This document shows, piece by piece, positions 25,706-35,954 of a stretch of DNA of 64,000 nucleotides (positions within the stretch are counted from its first letter, which is position 1; each line of letters opens with the position of its first letter). This DNA is from Candidatus Methylopumilus planktonicus. Its GTDB lineage: Bacteria; Pseudomonadota; Gammaproteobacteria; Burkholderiales; Methylophilaceae. A program made the translations under genes and the position numbers. The stretch lies in NCBI RefSeq assembly GCF_006364715.1, contig NZ_CP040984.1, positions 806,001-870,000 of the forward strand, given 5' to 3'. The notes below the pieces were generated by a model that saw nothing but the letters and a program-made list of their open reading frames with translations, made no database searches and was not told the origin of the DNA.

Positions 25706-28129
25706 TTACTTCGCTTCTGGTGCGCCGCCAAATTCGTATCGAAAGCCAATCCAACCTGCACGAGGTGCTCCTGGAACGACAGATGTTACACCTCTATCAT
25801 CCGGACTCCAAGCTCCAGCTGATGAGAAATAAGTTTCAGCTAGTCGACCGCCCGAATAATAATCTTTATCAAAGATATTAATCGCTTTAGCAAAAACTCT
25901 CCAACCTTGGCCAACGTTATATTGTGTATCTAAATTAACTATTGCATATCCACTGAGTTTGCCTTGGCAGCTTGGACCATCATCAGTGCAATTTGGTGTG
26001 CTGCTCACGTGGGCATTATTTTCATTGCCCTGCACATACTGACTTGCATAATAAACAATATTCGATCCCACCAACCATTGAGGCGAAATCTCGTACTGCG
26101 CGCGTAATTTAAATTGATGTTTAGGAATACCTGCGAGATAGCTACCTTGTCTAACGCTTATTGAGTCAGTAGCATCAGCCTCAGAATTCACTTGATTTAC
26201 AAGGAGTAGATCTGAATCATACTTTGCTGAAATAAAACTATAGCCTGCTCTGAAGAAAAATTTATCAATCGTGCCCGATAAGCCTAAATCCAAACCTTGG
26301 CGTTTGGTTCTGCCCACATTATCAAAATAACCTAATGAGCCAGTACCTGCGTTGGTTGAAATAAATTGAATATCATCATGATTCATAGTTCGATAGACCG
26401 ACGCATTCCATTTTAAGTTATCAGAAAATTTACCTCTCACGCCTGCATCATAAGTTTTAGCGACAACTTGGTCTAACGGCGGATCTGATGCCATCGCATT
26501 AGGTAACTTACAAGGGTATGCTGGATTCGCACATCCTAACTCAATCGATGTCGGAGCTCGATTTGATTCACTATAAGATCCAAAGAGGCTTAATGTTTCA
26601 GTTGGGGTAAACGTCACGCCAAGTGAAGGGTTAATACGGTTAAAGTGATGATTACCGGATAGGCTTTCTGGTAAACCATCATTGATGTTATCTCGATTCT
26701 TAACTGTTGTATGATTATATCGAGCACTCGCAGTCACATGCCAGTATTGGTTAACAGACAATGTATCTGTAGCAAAAAGACTTGCTGTGCGCGAACGGCC
26801 GTTTAAGTTCACCGTCTCTTCAACCTGATCTTCAAGATTAATCGGTGTTCTAGCTAAATTAAACCAATCTGGAGAACCTGCACCTACAACTAGATCACCA
26901 TCTGCTACTTCGCTAGGCTGCTCCGTTTGTCTAAATTTTGTGCGTTGCACGTCATAACCTAAGCCTGCAATAAATTGATTCTTCTTGCCCCAAACATCTT
27001 GATTAAATGCAGCCTGAAGGTTAAATCCTAAACTACGTGATTTAAGTCTTGATCGATTCAGAATGCCTGGCGCACAGTTTTCAGCTACTGACCCAGGAAC
27101 TAAAGCGGTATCGCAACTGCCGACAGCAAAAGTACTGCTATTAGCATCAAAAATATCCTGAGTAACAATGGTACCGCTATTAAAATCATCATTCGCATCA
27201 CCATTAATCGTATTTCGATTTGAAGTCCTGTGGTAAGCATTGGCACTTAACATCATATTGTTATTAACCCAATGTGCAGCATTGAGTGCAAAATGATTTA
27301 GGTAATTTTTAGTTTGATCGGGTGTTGTTTGCACTCCATCGCGATTTCCCCCTAATAATTCGATGGGCGTTAAACCATTGCCAATCATATTGTTATAAGC
27401 ACCGATATAACTTAAGTTAACTTTTGTGGTTTCGTTTTGCCAGCCAATCTTCCCAAAAGTTTGATTAATGTGACTTGGCGAATATTTTCTCCAACCATCT
27501 TCAGTGGTATGTTGTGCGCCTAGAAAATAATCTACTGAGCCATCTTTTGACACGCCGCCAATTTGAGCCAGTGTTCTCTTTCTGCCCCAAGAACCTGCTT
27601 CGCCTTCCAGAGCTATACCTTGATTACTTCGGCCATCCTTAGTTTGAAGTGCTAAAGCCCCACCTAAAGTATTAAGCCCATAAACTGGATTAGAACCGGG
27701 GACCACTTGCATGCCTTGAATCGCAAAGTTTGGGACTAAATCCCAATGCACAGTGTCACCAAAAGGCTCATTCACACGAACTCCGTCCACAAATACGGAC
27801 ATACCTTGAGGCGTGCCAGCTAAAGGAGAGGCTGAAAAACCTCTAAAACTTACATCTGGCTGCCATGGATTACCTTGAATTTCGTTAAATGTAATACCTT
27901 GCGCATTATTCATCAACTGATCAGCAAAAGTGACACCTGGCTGATTGCGCAAATCTTTACTATCAAATATCTGGATATTCGCTGGAATAATATTCAGTGG
28001 CAAACCAATTGAAGGAAGTGGTGTTGTGCTTACAATATTAATGGTACCTGTCGTTAATTTCTCAGCCGCACTAAGTGATAATGAGCTAGCTAGGGCTAAG
28101 GCAATAATTGCAAATAATTTTAATTTCAT
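25706..28129 (-). CDS. TonB-dependent outer-membrane receptor
   Basis: An 807-residue protein with a signal peptide (MKLKLFAIIALALASSLSLS, cut near AAE). The plug domain (about 45-170) has PGVTFADQLMNNAQGI, VSFRGFSASP and a PGSNPVYGLNTLGGALAL stretch. The rest is a 22-strand barrel ending in an aromatic-rich strand (WIGFRYEF, followed by a short Pro-rich tail). No TonB box is obvious. Substrate is unknown. The linked MoxY-type two-component system and shared palindrome raise lanthanide or another methylotrophy-related metal chelate as a possibility. Confidence 0.92.
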   Translation of the reverse strand: MKLKLFAIIALALASSLSLSAAEKLTTGTINIVSTTPLPSIGLPLNIIPANIQIFDSKDLRNQPGVTFADQLMNNAQGITFNEIQGNPWQPDVSFRGFSASPLAGTPQGMSVFVDGVRVNEPFGDTVHWDLVPNFAIQGMQVVPGSNPVYGLNTLGGALALQTKDGRSNQGIALEGEAGSWGRKRTLAQIGGVSKDGSVDYFLGAQHTTEDGWRKYSPSHINQTFGKIGWQNETTKVNLSYIGAYNNMIGNGLTPIELLGGNRDGVQTTPDQTKNYLNHFALNAAHWVNNNMMLSANAYHRTSNRNTINGDANDDFNSGTIVTQDIFDANSSTFAVGSCDTALVPGSVAENCAPGILNRSRLKSRSLGFNLQAAFNQDVWGKKNQFIAGLGYDVQRTKFRQTEQPSEVADGDLVVGAGSPDWFNLARTPINLEDQVEETVNLNGRSRTASLFATDTLSVNQYWHVTASARYNHTTVKNRDNINDGLPESLSGNHHFNRINPSLGVTFTPTETLSLFGSYSESNRAPTSIELGCANPAYPCKLPNAMASDPPLDQVVAKTYDAGVRGKFSDNLKWNASVYRTMNHDDIQFISTNAGTGSLGYFDNVGRTKRQGLDLGLSGTIDKFFFRAGYSFISAKYDSDLLLVNQVNSEADATDSISVRQGSYLAGIPKHQFKLRAQYEISPQWLVGSNIVYYASQYVQGNENNAHVSSTPNCTDDGPSCQGKLSGYAIVNLDTQYNVGQGWRVFAKAINIFDKDYYSGGRLAETYFSSAGAWSPDDRGVTSVVPGAPRAGWIGFRYEFGGAPEAK

Positions 28130-28214
28130 AAAAATAACTCTTGTTCAGGTTAAAGCTGTTAAGACTTTAAATAAATTTCAAATACATTTCAATGACTTAA
28201 CGCCTAAAATGCAT

Positions 28215-28227
28215 AGGAAAACTTCCC
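28215..28227. promoter_or_regulatory. Palindromic operator candidate upstream of the TonB receptor
   Basis: AGGAA-AAC-TTCCC, 86-98 bp before the receptor ATG, matches the perfect palindrome at 25487-25499 in 12 of 13 positions. The flanks also share CA-T before the repeat. No other copy was noticed in the window. Confidence 0.5.
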
Positions 28228-28338
28228 GAAGAAAGTCCTTCCCTATTTCACCCAAAAAGTATCATAAAAATCAATAAGTGACTTCGTTGCTAAAAAAACT
28301 GACTGTGAGTCTTATTTATTGTAAAAAAAACGTAATTA

Positions 28339-29733
28339 TCATCGTAATAAGATCACTTCCAAACCGAGCTCTTTAGTCATCACTTGAAACTTAATATCAA
28401 CGCCAAAATTTGGTATAGCAGTTAACTCGTCACCTATATAAAGTAACGGTAAATTTTCACGTTCCCAGGGGGGGAGATCTGATTCCTGCAAAAGCTGCTT
28501 AATTTTTTTAGTGGGTCTTTTTATATCAGGCTTAAAAAATTCACCACCTTTTCGATTTGAAATAGTAAGTTTTTTACCTTCAATTTTTTCTAAAGAAATA
28601 CCGTCGCCTCTTACTTTTTTAAATTTTAATTTTGATCCATTCGGTAAAATAATTTCTGATTCGCCATTCCAAATAATTTCATAATTTTTTTGTCCTTTTT
28701 GATTTTTTTTGACGATATAAATCTCATCCTTATAGCGACGAATTTCAAAATCTTTTGAGATCTGAATTTTTATTGTCGCATCTTTTTTGGCCGTTAAAAC
28801 TTGTCTTAATAACTCATCTAAAAGGTCCTTAGATGGCATGATTTGATTATTGATTTCGAGCCAATAACGCAATAGATTTTTAGCTCTAGAATTGGATAAT
28901 TTATCTAAAGTTTTTACTTGTAGTTGATGTATGTAATTATATGATTTTAAACATTTTTTTAAATCAACTTTTGCTAAGTCATCAAGTAAATATTGCGCTT
29001 CTGCTAAATGGGAGGATGATCTAGAAATCACTTTAATAATATGACTAAACCTATTCTTTAATATAGGTAAAACTTTTAACCTTATGAAATTTCGATCAAA
29101 ATCTGCATTCTGGTTACTTTCATCCTCAATCCACTTTAATTGGTGCTTTTTGGCATATATTTCTATGTCAGTTCTTGAGGTGTTTAGGAGTGGTCTCCAT
29201 AAGCGTCGGCTATCATCAAAATGTGCCATGGAAGACAAACCTTTCACCCCTGCTCCACGGATTAATTGAAGTAAAAATGTCTCAGCTTGGTCATCTTCAT
29301 GATGCGCTAAAACGACTAAATCTGTTTTGGATTGGAGGAGTTTTTCATAGCGAAGCCGCCTTGCCTCCCCTTCAATGCCGAGTGACTTTTTTTGCGGTAA
29401 TTTGATGTAATGGACATCCAATGGTACTGATAATTTTGTGCATAACTTCTCACAAAACTTAACCCACTTGTCTGCATTTTTACTTAAACCATGATGTACA
29501 TGAGATGCTTTTAAAGTGAAATGATGAGTCTTTTGAAGTTGATGTAGGAGATGTAAAAGTACCACCGAATCCACACCTCCACTTAAGGCAACCATCATTG
29601 ATTTAATCTTTTTTTGAGATTCTAGTAAAGATAAAAAAGCCTTATCGACTAAATCGAGTAAGGATAGTGGTTTGGTTTTTTTAAGGGCAGAAGCTGGAAT
29701 TTTGTTACTTGGCGGTTTCTTTGAACTTGCCAT
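28339..29733 (-). CDS. tilS: tRNA(Ile)-lysidine synthase
   Basis: A 464-residue enzyme that adds lysine to C34 of tRNA-Ile(CAU) so that it reads AUA. The P-loop is ALSGGVDSVVLLHLL, followed by the family's LKASHVHHGLS and LAHHEDDQAETFLLQLIRGAG. The N-terminal 40 residues are a basic extension not always present. The C-terminal domains are less conserved. The first 29 bp overlap the end of accA, so translation may be coupled. Confidence 0.95.
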   Translation of the reverse strand: MASSKKPPSNKIPASALKKTKPLSLLDLVDKAFLSLLESQKKIKSMMVALSGGVDSVVLLHLLHQLQKTHHFTLKASHVHHGLSKNADKWVKFCEKLCTKLSVPLDVHYIKLPQKKSLGIEGEARRLRYEKLLQSKTDLVVLAHHEDDQAETFLLQLIRGAGVKGLSSMAHFDDSRRLWRPLLNTSRTDIEIYAKKHQLKWIEDESNQNADFDRNFIRLKVLPILKNRFSHIIKVISRSSSHLAEAQYLLDDLAKVDLKKCLKSYNYIHQLQVKTLDKLSNSRAKNLLRYWLEINNQIMPSKDLLDELLRQVLTAKKDATIKIQISKDFEIRRYKDEIYIVKKNQKGQKNYEIIWNGESEIILPNGSKLKFKKVRGDGISLEKIEGKKLTISNRKGGEFFKPDIKRPTKKIKQLLQESDLPPWERENLPLLYIGDELTAIPNFGVDIKFQVMTKELGLEVILLR

Positions 29734-30673
29734 AGCTAAGTAACCGTTCGTATCTTAAGTCGAGGAGTTGCTTTAGGGATTTCTTTTGAAGTTTGGTTAA
29801 GTGTTCTTTTAAAGATTTACGAACCGTTTCCATGAGTTGATTAGGATTGCGATGCGCGCCTCCTAAAGGTTCTGGAAGAATCGTATCGATCAAGCCTAAT
29901 TCTTTTAAGCGGGTTGCTGTAATACCTAAGGTTTCTGCTGCAGTCGATGCCTTGTCCGCACTCTTCCATAGGATAGAAGCACAGCCTTCAGGGGAGATCA
30001 CGGAGTATGTTGCAAATTGCAGCATGATGAGATGATCCACAACACCAAGTGCTAATGCGCCACCTGAACCGCCTTCACCAATCACGATACCAATGATAGG
30101 GACTTTCAGTTCTGCCATAACATATAAGTTACGCGCAATCGCTTCTGATTGACCTCGCTCTTCCGCGTTAATACCTGGATATGCTCCTGGGGTATCGATC
30201 AAGGTCACAATTGGCACATTAAATTTTTCGGCTAACCTATAGAGGCGCAAGGCCTTACGATAGCCTTCAGGTTTTGGCATACCAAAGTTACGGAATTGTC
30301 TTTCTTTAACATCACGCCCCTTTTGGTGACCTATGACCATCACAGGCATACCTTCAAATAAAGCTAAACCCCCTACAATAGCTGGGTCGTCCGCAAACGC
30401 GCGATCGCCATGTAACTCTTCAAAATCTGTGAAAAGTTTCTCAATATAATCAAGGGTATAGGGTCTTTGTGGGTGACGCGAGACTTGGGAAATTTGCCAA
30501 GCGTTTAAATTGTCGTAGATCTCGTGAAGTAGTTTTTCAGTCTTACCTTCTAACTGACTAAGTTCTTTTGAAATATCAAGATTCTTATTCTTTTCATGCG
30601 TCTCTGTGAGCTTCTGGGTCTGAGCCTCAAGTTCTGAGATCGGCTTTTCAAAGTCTAGATAACTAATTTTCAT
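29705..30673 (-). CDS. accA: Acetyl-CoA carboxylase carboxyltransferase alpha subunit
   Basis: A 322-residue subunit that, with AccD, moves CO2 from biotin to acetyl-CoA to make malonyl-CoA. Signatures are a helical N-terminus (FEKPISELEAQTQKL), RPYTLDYIE, HQKGRD, GMPKPEGYRKALRL, DTPGAYPG and EGGSGGALAL. Length is typical. It follows dnaE with a 26-bp gap and overlaps tilS, giving a dnaE-accA-tilS operon, an order common in proteobacteria. Confidence 0.97.
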   Translation of the reverse strand: MKISYLDFEKPISELEAQTQKLTETHEKNKNLDISKELSQLEGKTEKLLHEIYDNLNAWQISQVSRHPQRPYTLDYIEKLFTDFEELHGDRAFADDPAIVGGLALFEGMPVMVIGHQKGRDVKERQFRNFGMPKPEGYRKALRLYRLAEKFNVPIVTLIDTPGAYPGINAEERGQSEAIARNLYVMAELKVPIIGIVIGEGGSGGALALGVVDHLIMLQFATYSVISPEGCASILWKSADKASTAAETLGITATRLKELGLIDTILPEPLGGAHRNPNQLMETVRKSLKEHLTKLQKKSLKQLLDLRYERLLSYGKFKETAK

Positions 30674-30699
30674 TAAATAAATCTTTTAAAATCGGGAGG

Positions 30700-33600
30700 T
30701 CAATTATAAAGGATTTTTACGTTTTCTTCGCTCAACCACTGGGTTAAACCGTCTAATAACTCATCATGCAAATCAACCTGCCATTCTCGACCTAAAAAAA
30801 GTTCTACATGGCCTTGGTCATTATGGTAATCAATTTTAACGCGGCAACGTTTTAAGTCGTGTTGCGGATGCCCACAGTATGGTTTTAGCATTTCTCTTAA
30901 CTTATTCGCATCTGATTGACCATTACATGAAATCTTTAAGTGGTGCGCGAATTGATTCCTGGCAGTCGCTAAATCGAAAAGTTTACGCGCAGTGACACGG
31001 ATGCCACCTGTAAAGTCATCATGACTCACTCGGCCCTCGACAATTAAAAGCTGATCTTCTTGGACTAACCTTTGCGATTGTGTGAGGAGGTCATTACCTA
31101 CCACCACATCCACACGAGAAATCGCATCATCTAGTGTGACAATTGCCATTTTTCCGCGAGATGTCATGCGAATGCGAATGGCGACAATTACCCCTGCAAT
31201 TACATAAGGTTGCTCTTGTGGTTTCAATTCTTTAATTTGTGTTTTGATGAATGGTCGCACACGCTTTTCAAAGAAGGTGAATGGATGTCCACTAAAATAA
31301 AAACCGAGCGCTGCTTTTTCTTCTTGAAGTTTTTGCTGGGGCGTCCATGGATCCATATGCACCATATCCACTTTTTGAGTCTGCTCTTCACCAAATAAAC
31401 TATTTTGTGCGATGTTAGCTTTGCCTTGTTCGGCCGCTGTGATGGCTAAATTTACACTCGCTAAGAGTGATGCACGATTAGGCTCTAAAGTGTCAAATGC
31501 GCCACCTCGGATGAGGGATTCGACCACACGACGATTCACTTTTCTTAAATCAAGTCGCGCGCAGAAATCAAAAAGATTTTTAAAAGGGCCTTTACTTTCG
31601 CGCGACTCTAAAATAAGTTCAATCGCAGCTAAGCCCGTACCTTTAATCGCACCTAATCCATATAAGATCTGTGTCGTATTCGTTGGAATAAATTCGAAAC
31701 CACTTTGATTGATATCGGGCGGTAACAATTCCACACCATTCGGTTTGCAATCCTCAAAGAAGATTTGAATATTGTCGGTATTATTCGTATCAGCCGACAT
31801 TGAAGCGGCTAGGAATGCTGCGGGGTAATGTGTTTTTAAATAAGCGGTTTGGTATGCGACCATCGCATACGCTGCCGCATGAGATTTATTAAAACCATAG
31901 CCTGCAAATTTTTCAAGTAAGTCAAAAAGTTCACGCGCTTGTCTTTCATTCAATCCATTTTTTAAAGAGCCTGCGATGAAACCCTCGCGCTGCGCATCCA
32001 TCTCCTCAACTTTTTTCTTACCCATCGCACGACGAAGTAAATCAGCCGCACCTAATGAGTAACCTGCAACCGTTTGTGCAATCTGCATCACCTGCTCTTG
32101 GTAAACAGCGATGCCGTAAGTTTCTTTTAAGATCGATTCGGTAGAAGGATGTGGATAGACGATGCGCTGTTGTCCGTGTTTACGTTTACAAAAATCAGGG
32201 ATCAAATCCATCGGGCCCGGACGGTAGAGAGCTACGAGTGCCACAATATCTTCAAAGCAATCCGGCTTCGCTTGTTTTAACATGTCTTTCATGCCGCGCG
32301 ATTCAAGCTGGAATACAGCAGTGGTATTTGCACTCTTTAGAAGTTGGAAGACTGTCTTGTCATCCAGTGGTAAATGATTCAAATCAAGTGGTGGTTGATT
32401 CTCATTTTTTCGTAAAATATTTGCATGCTTTAATGCCATCGCAAGAATGGTGAGTGTGCGAAGTCCTAAGAAGTCGAACTTCACTAAACCTAAAGCTTCA
32501 ATATCATCCTTATCAAATTGACTCACTAAACTATCACCATTTGCCTGACAGTAAATGGGTGTGAAGTTAGAAATTTTTCCGGGGGCGATTAAGACGCCAC
32601 CCGCATGCATGCCAACGTTACGGACAATGCCTTCTAACCTTAATGCGAGATCAATCAACTCTTTAACTTCTTCTTCTTTGTTATAGCGATCTTGCAACTG
32701 CGGTTCTTTGTTTAATGCGTCTTCTAATGTGATTCCTAATTCCATAGGAATTAATTTCGCAATGCTGTCGACAAAATTAAAGGGGAGATCAAGGACGCGT
32801 CCCACATCTCGAATCACAGCGCGAGCTGCCATCGTGCCGAACGTCACAATTTGTGACACTGAACCTGCACCGTATTTTTGTTTGACGTAATCGATGACGC
32901 GATCGCGACCTTCTTGGCAAAAGTCGATATCGAAGTCAGGCATCGAGACACGATCAGGATTTAAGAAACGCTCGAATAGGAGTTGGTATTGAATGGGATC
33001 AAGATCGGTGACACCTAAACTATAGGCTACCAATGATCCGGCACCTGAGCCTCGACCAGGCCCCACTGGAACCTCATTATTTTTAGCCCAATTAATAAAG
33101 TCAGCGACGATTAGGAAGTAACCTGCAAACCCCATCTGGTTAATGATGGAAGTTTCAAAAAGAATACGTGCGTCATATTCTCGCCTTACTTCATGACGCT
33201 TTCCTTCATCTGGAAAAAGTTCTTTTAAGCGAACCTCTAATCCTTTTTTAGATTCTGAAATTAAAAAGTCTTCAAGCTTTTCTTGGTTAGGTGTTGGGAA
33301 GTCAGGTAAATAATTTTTACCTAGAGTAAATTCAAAGTTGCAGCGCTTTGCAATCTCCACTGAATTTTGAAGCGCTTCTGGAATGTCGCTAAATAGAGCA
33401 GTCATCTCCACTTGATTTTTAAAATATTGTTCGTGTGAAAATAATTTAGGGCGACGGCTATCGGCCATGATGAAACCTTCAGCGATACAGGTTCTCGCCT
33501 CATGCGCTCTATAATCATCTTGATCCATAAACTGGATGGGTTGCGTCGCTACCACAGGAATTTCTAAGCTGGTTGCCAAACTTAAAGACTGATTGATAAA

Positions 33601-34161
33601 ACGTGCTTCATTTTTTTTATCATCGCCCTCAGCAATCCTTTGGATTTCTATGTAGAAACGATTTTTAAAATGAGTCGCCCAATCTTTCATGGCATTCATC
33701 GCGATATCGGTATGCTCTTGAAGAATAGCTTGACCCACATCTCCCATAGCAGCGCCTGAGAGAATAATGAGACCCTCATTTTTTTCTAACAACCAAGACT
33801 TTTTCACTTCAACGCGACCATGATACTGATTTTCTAGGTATGCACGCGTTAAGATTTCAGATAAAGCTAAGTAACCTTTATCGTTTTGACAGAGCGCTAA
33901 GACACGATAAGGCTGATCACGATTGATTTCATTCTCAATCCAAAGATCAGCGCCTAAAATGGCTTTGATACCTTTGTCTCGCGCTGCCTTATAAAACTTT
34001 ACTAAACCAAATACATTATTTAAATCGGTCAGCGCCAAGGCAGGCATATCTTGAGATGAAGCCTTGTCGATATAGTCATCAATGCGCACAATCCCATCGG
34101 TGATGGAATATTCGCTATGACACCTTAAATGAACAAATGAGACGGAATGAGCTTCAGACAT
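30700..34161 (-). CDS. dnaE: DNA polymerase III alpha subunit
   Basis: An 1153-residue replicative polymerase. The N-terminal PHP domain (FVHLRCHSEYSITDGIV), the catalytic Asp pair (MPDFDIDFC), GRGSGAGSLVAY and GVGMHAGGV-like palm motifs, the helix-hairpin-helix region near residue 830, and a C-terminal OB fold with the beta-clamp region are present. Length matches DnaE1 of betaproteobacteria. It is first gene of the dnaE-accA-tilS set. Confidence 0.98.
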   Translation of the reverse strand: MSEAHSVSFVHLRCHSEYSITDGIVRIDDYIDKASSQDMPALALTDLNNVFGLVKFYKAARDKGIKAILGADLWIENEINRDQPYRVLALCQNDKGYLALSEILTRAYLENQYHGRVEVKKSWLLEKNEGLIILSGAAMGDVGQAILQEHTDIAMNAMKDWATHFKNRFYIEIQRIAEGDDKKNEARFINQSLSLATSLEIPVVATQPIQFMDQDDYRAHEARTCIAEGFIMADSRRPKLFSHEQYFKNQVEMTALFSDIPEALQNSVEIAKRCNFEFTLGKNYLPDFPTPNQEKLEDFLISESKKGLEVRLKELFPDEGKRHEVRREYDARILFETSIINQMGFAGYFLIVADFINWAKNNEVPVGPGRGSGAGSLVAYSLGVTDLDPIQYQLLFERFLNPDRVSMPDFDIDFCQEGRDRVIDYVKQKYGAGSVSQIVTFGTMAARAVIRDVGRVLDLPFNFVDSIAKLIPMELGITLEDALNKEPQLQDRYNKEEEVKELIDLALRLEGIVRNVGMHAGGVLIAPGKISNFTPIYCQANGDSLVSQFDKDDIEALGLVKFDFLGLRTLTILAMALKHANILRKNENQPPLDLNHLPLDDKTVFQLLKSANTTAVFQLESRGMKDMLKQAKPDCFEDIVALVALYRPGPMDLIPDFCKRKHGQQRIVYPHPSTESILKETYGIAVYQEQVMQIAQTVAGYSLGAADLLRRAMGKKKVEEMDAQREGFIAGSLKNGLNERQARELFDLLEKFAGYGFNKSHAAAYAMVAYQTAYLKTHYPAAFLAASMSADTNNTDNIQIFFEDCKPNGVELLPPDINQSGFEFIPTNTTQILYGLGAIKGTGLAAIELILESRESKGPFKNLFDFCARLDLRKVNRRVVESLIRGGAFDTLEPNRASLLASVNLAITAAEQGKANIAQNSLFGEEQTQKVDMVHMDPWTPQQKLQEEKAALGFYFSGHPFTFFEKRVRPFIKTQIKELKPQEQPYVIAGVIVAIRIRMTSRGKMAIVTLDDAISRVDVVVGNDLLTQSQRLVQEDQLLIVEGRVSHDDFTGGIRVTARKLFDLATARNQFAHHLKISCNGQSDANKLREMLKPYCGHPQHDLKRCRVKIDYHNDQGHVELFLGREWQVDLHDELLDGLTQWLSEENVKILYN

Positions 34162-34289
34162 GACTCTATTTTAAAGGATGAATGACTTAAAACTGAGGGC
34201 TTAGTCACAAAAAAAGTACTTGATCTACCATTCCAAAAATAACTGATGTATATTGTCAACTACTATTCAATTTCAAAGGAATCTTCATC

Positions 34290-34787
34290 ATGCCAGTGAC
34301 TCTTAAAGGCGGCCCAGTCAAAATAGGTGGTCAATTTTTAAGCAAGGGACAAAAGGCACCTGACTTTAGTCTCGCAGATAAAACACGCGCTGACGTTAAC
34401 CTCGCTAGCTTTGCTGGAAAACGTAAAGTGCTCAACATTTTCCCAAGTGTCGATACACCTACATGCGCTACGTCTGTCAGAAAATTTAATGAAGCAGCGG
34501 CTAAATTAAATAACACAGTGGTCTTATGTATCTCAGCTGACTTACCTTTTGCACAGAATCGTTTTTGCGGTGCTGAAAAAATTGAGAACGTACAAACGCT
34601 CTCCACCTTTCGTAACACGAAAAAATTTGCGACCGACTTTGGTGTATCCATTGACGACACGAGCTTGGCAGGTTTAACTTCTCGCGCTGTGATCGTATTA
34701 AACGAAAATAACGAAGTACTTCATAGTGAACTTGTTGCAGAAATTACAGAAGAACCTAACTACGAAGCTGCGTTAAACGTACTTTAA
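34290..34787 (+). CDS. tpx: Thiol peroxidase (atypical 2-Cys peroxiredoxin)
   Basis: A 165-residue peroxide reductase. The peroxidatic Cys is in PSVDTPTCATSVRKFN and the resolving Cys in FCGAEK, as in Tpx. It probably works with thioredoxin in the periplasm-facing or cytosolic pool; no signal peptide is seen. It is divergent from dnaE, and its 3' end overlaps the end of the convergent methyltransferase gene by 4 bp. Confidence 0.95.
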   Translation: MPVTLKGGPVKIGGQFLSKGQKAPDFSLADKTRADVNLASFAGKRKVLNIFPSVDTPTCATSVRKFNEAAAKLNNTVVLCISADLPFAQNRFCGAEKIENVQTLSTFRNTKKFATDFGVSIDDTSLAGLTSRAVIVLNENNEVLHSELVAEITEEPNYEAALNVL

Positions 34788-35935
34788 TCTTTTGGTTTTC
34801 GGTTGCTACCTGCCACCATTTTAATTTCAAATAAACGACACTCTAAAGCACCGTTAAATAACGGTGTTTTTTTTGTGGGCTTTAATCGCATATCTTTTGG
34901 CATCTCAAGATCCGCCGTTAAAAAATAAGTATTCCACCCACCAAAAGATTCTTTCATATGTTTCGCCCAGACGGGATAGAGTTCTTTTAGATCTTCGTCT
35001 TCACCTATCCGCTGACCATAAGGTGGGTTGGTGACAAGCACCCCTTCCGATGAAGGTGGTTCGAGTTTTACAAAATCACTTTGCATGACTTTTGCAACTT
35101 CTTCCAAGCCTGCAACTTTTAAATTGTGACGCGTAACTCGTACCGCTCTTAAATCTATATCTGATCCATAGATGTCTAAGAATTCGATAGGCTTCATTTG
35201 ATGAAGCGCTTCGGTTTCAATTTTTTTCCAGAGACTTTCGTCGAATGAGGTCAGTTTTTGAAAACCAAATGTGCGCTTCATACCAGGCGGTTGATTCACC
35301 GCCATCATAGCGGCCTCGATTAAAAAAGTGCCACTTCCACACATGGGATCTAAAAATGGTGTGCCTGGTTGCCAGCCGGTTAACATCAATATACCTGCTG
35401 CTAAGTTTTCACGTAAAGGAGCGATCACACTCACATCACGAAACCCTCTTTGATATAGTGGTGCTCCAGACGTATCTAAATAAAGTTGGTATTGATCTTG
35501 TGTAAGATAGGCATGAATACGAACATCAGGATCTCTAACACTCACTGATGGCCTTAACGCACCCTCTTCTCGAAAACGATCACACACAGCATCTTTAATG
35601 CGAAGTGTCACAAAATCCAAGCTTTTTAAAGGACACTTCACACCTGTGACTTTGACGCGAATGGTTTGATTGACTTTAAACCATGCGGGCCAATTAAGTT
35701 TAAACGTCGCCTTATAAATATCTTCTTCTGAAGAATAACTACCTTGCCCCACGCTAGACATCACGCGTGTTGCTATTCGACTATGTAAATTGACACGATA
35801 CATCGTGTCCAAATTACCTTCGAAAGATACGCCACCATCAGTGACAAGAATCTTTAACGCACGTTGCACTAAAAGTTCGTCTGCTAATAAAGCTTCTAAT
35901 CCACGTGGACAAGTCGCAAAAAATTGGAAATTCAA
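34784..35935 (-). CDS. rlmL: THUMP-domain 23S rRNA (guanine-N2) methyltransferase, RlmL-like
   Basis: A 383-residue RNA methyltransferase. The N-terminal part (ATCPRGLEALLADEL) leads into a THUMP domain at about 40-150. The methylase domain has FLDPMCGSGTFLIEAA (SAM), GSDIDLRAV, and the catalytic NPPYGQRIGED. This matches the RlmL half of the E. coli RlmKL fusion (m2G2445) without the RlmK half. Confidence 0.88.
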   Translation of the reverse strand: MNFQFFATCPRGLEALLADELLVQRALKILVTDGGVSFEGNLDTMYRVNLHSRIATRVMSSVGQGSYSSEEDIYKATFKLNWPAWFKVNQTIRVKVTGVKCPLKSLDFVTLRIKDAVCDRFREEGALRPSVSVRDPDVRIHAYLTQDQYQLYLDTSGAPLYQRGFRDVSVIAPLRENLAAGILMLTGWQPGTPFLDPMCGSGTFLIEAAMMAVNQPPGMKRTFGFQKLTSFDESLWKKIETEALHQMKPIEFLDIYGSDIDLRAVRVTRHNLKVAGLEEVAKVMQSDFVKLEPPSSEGVLVTNPPYGQRIGEDEDLKELYPVWAKHMKESFGGWNTYFLTADLEMPKDMRLKPTKKTPLFNGALECRLFEIKMVAGSNRKPKD

Positions 35936-35954
35936 ATGTTTTAACCTTTAAAAA

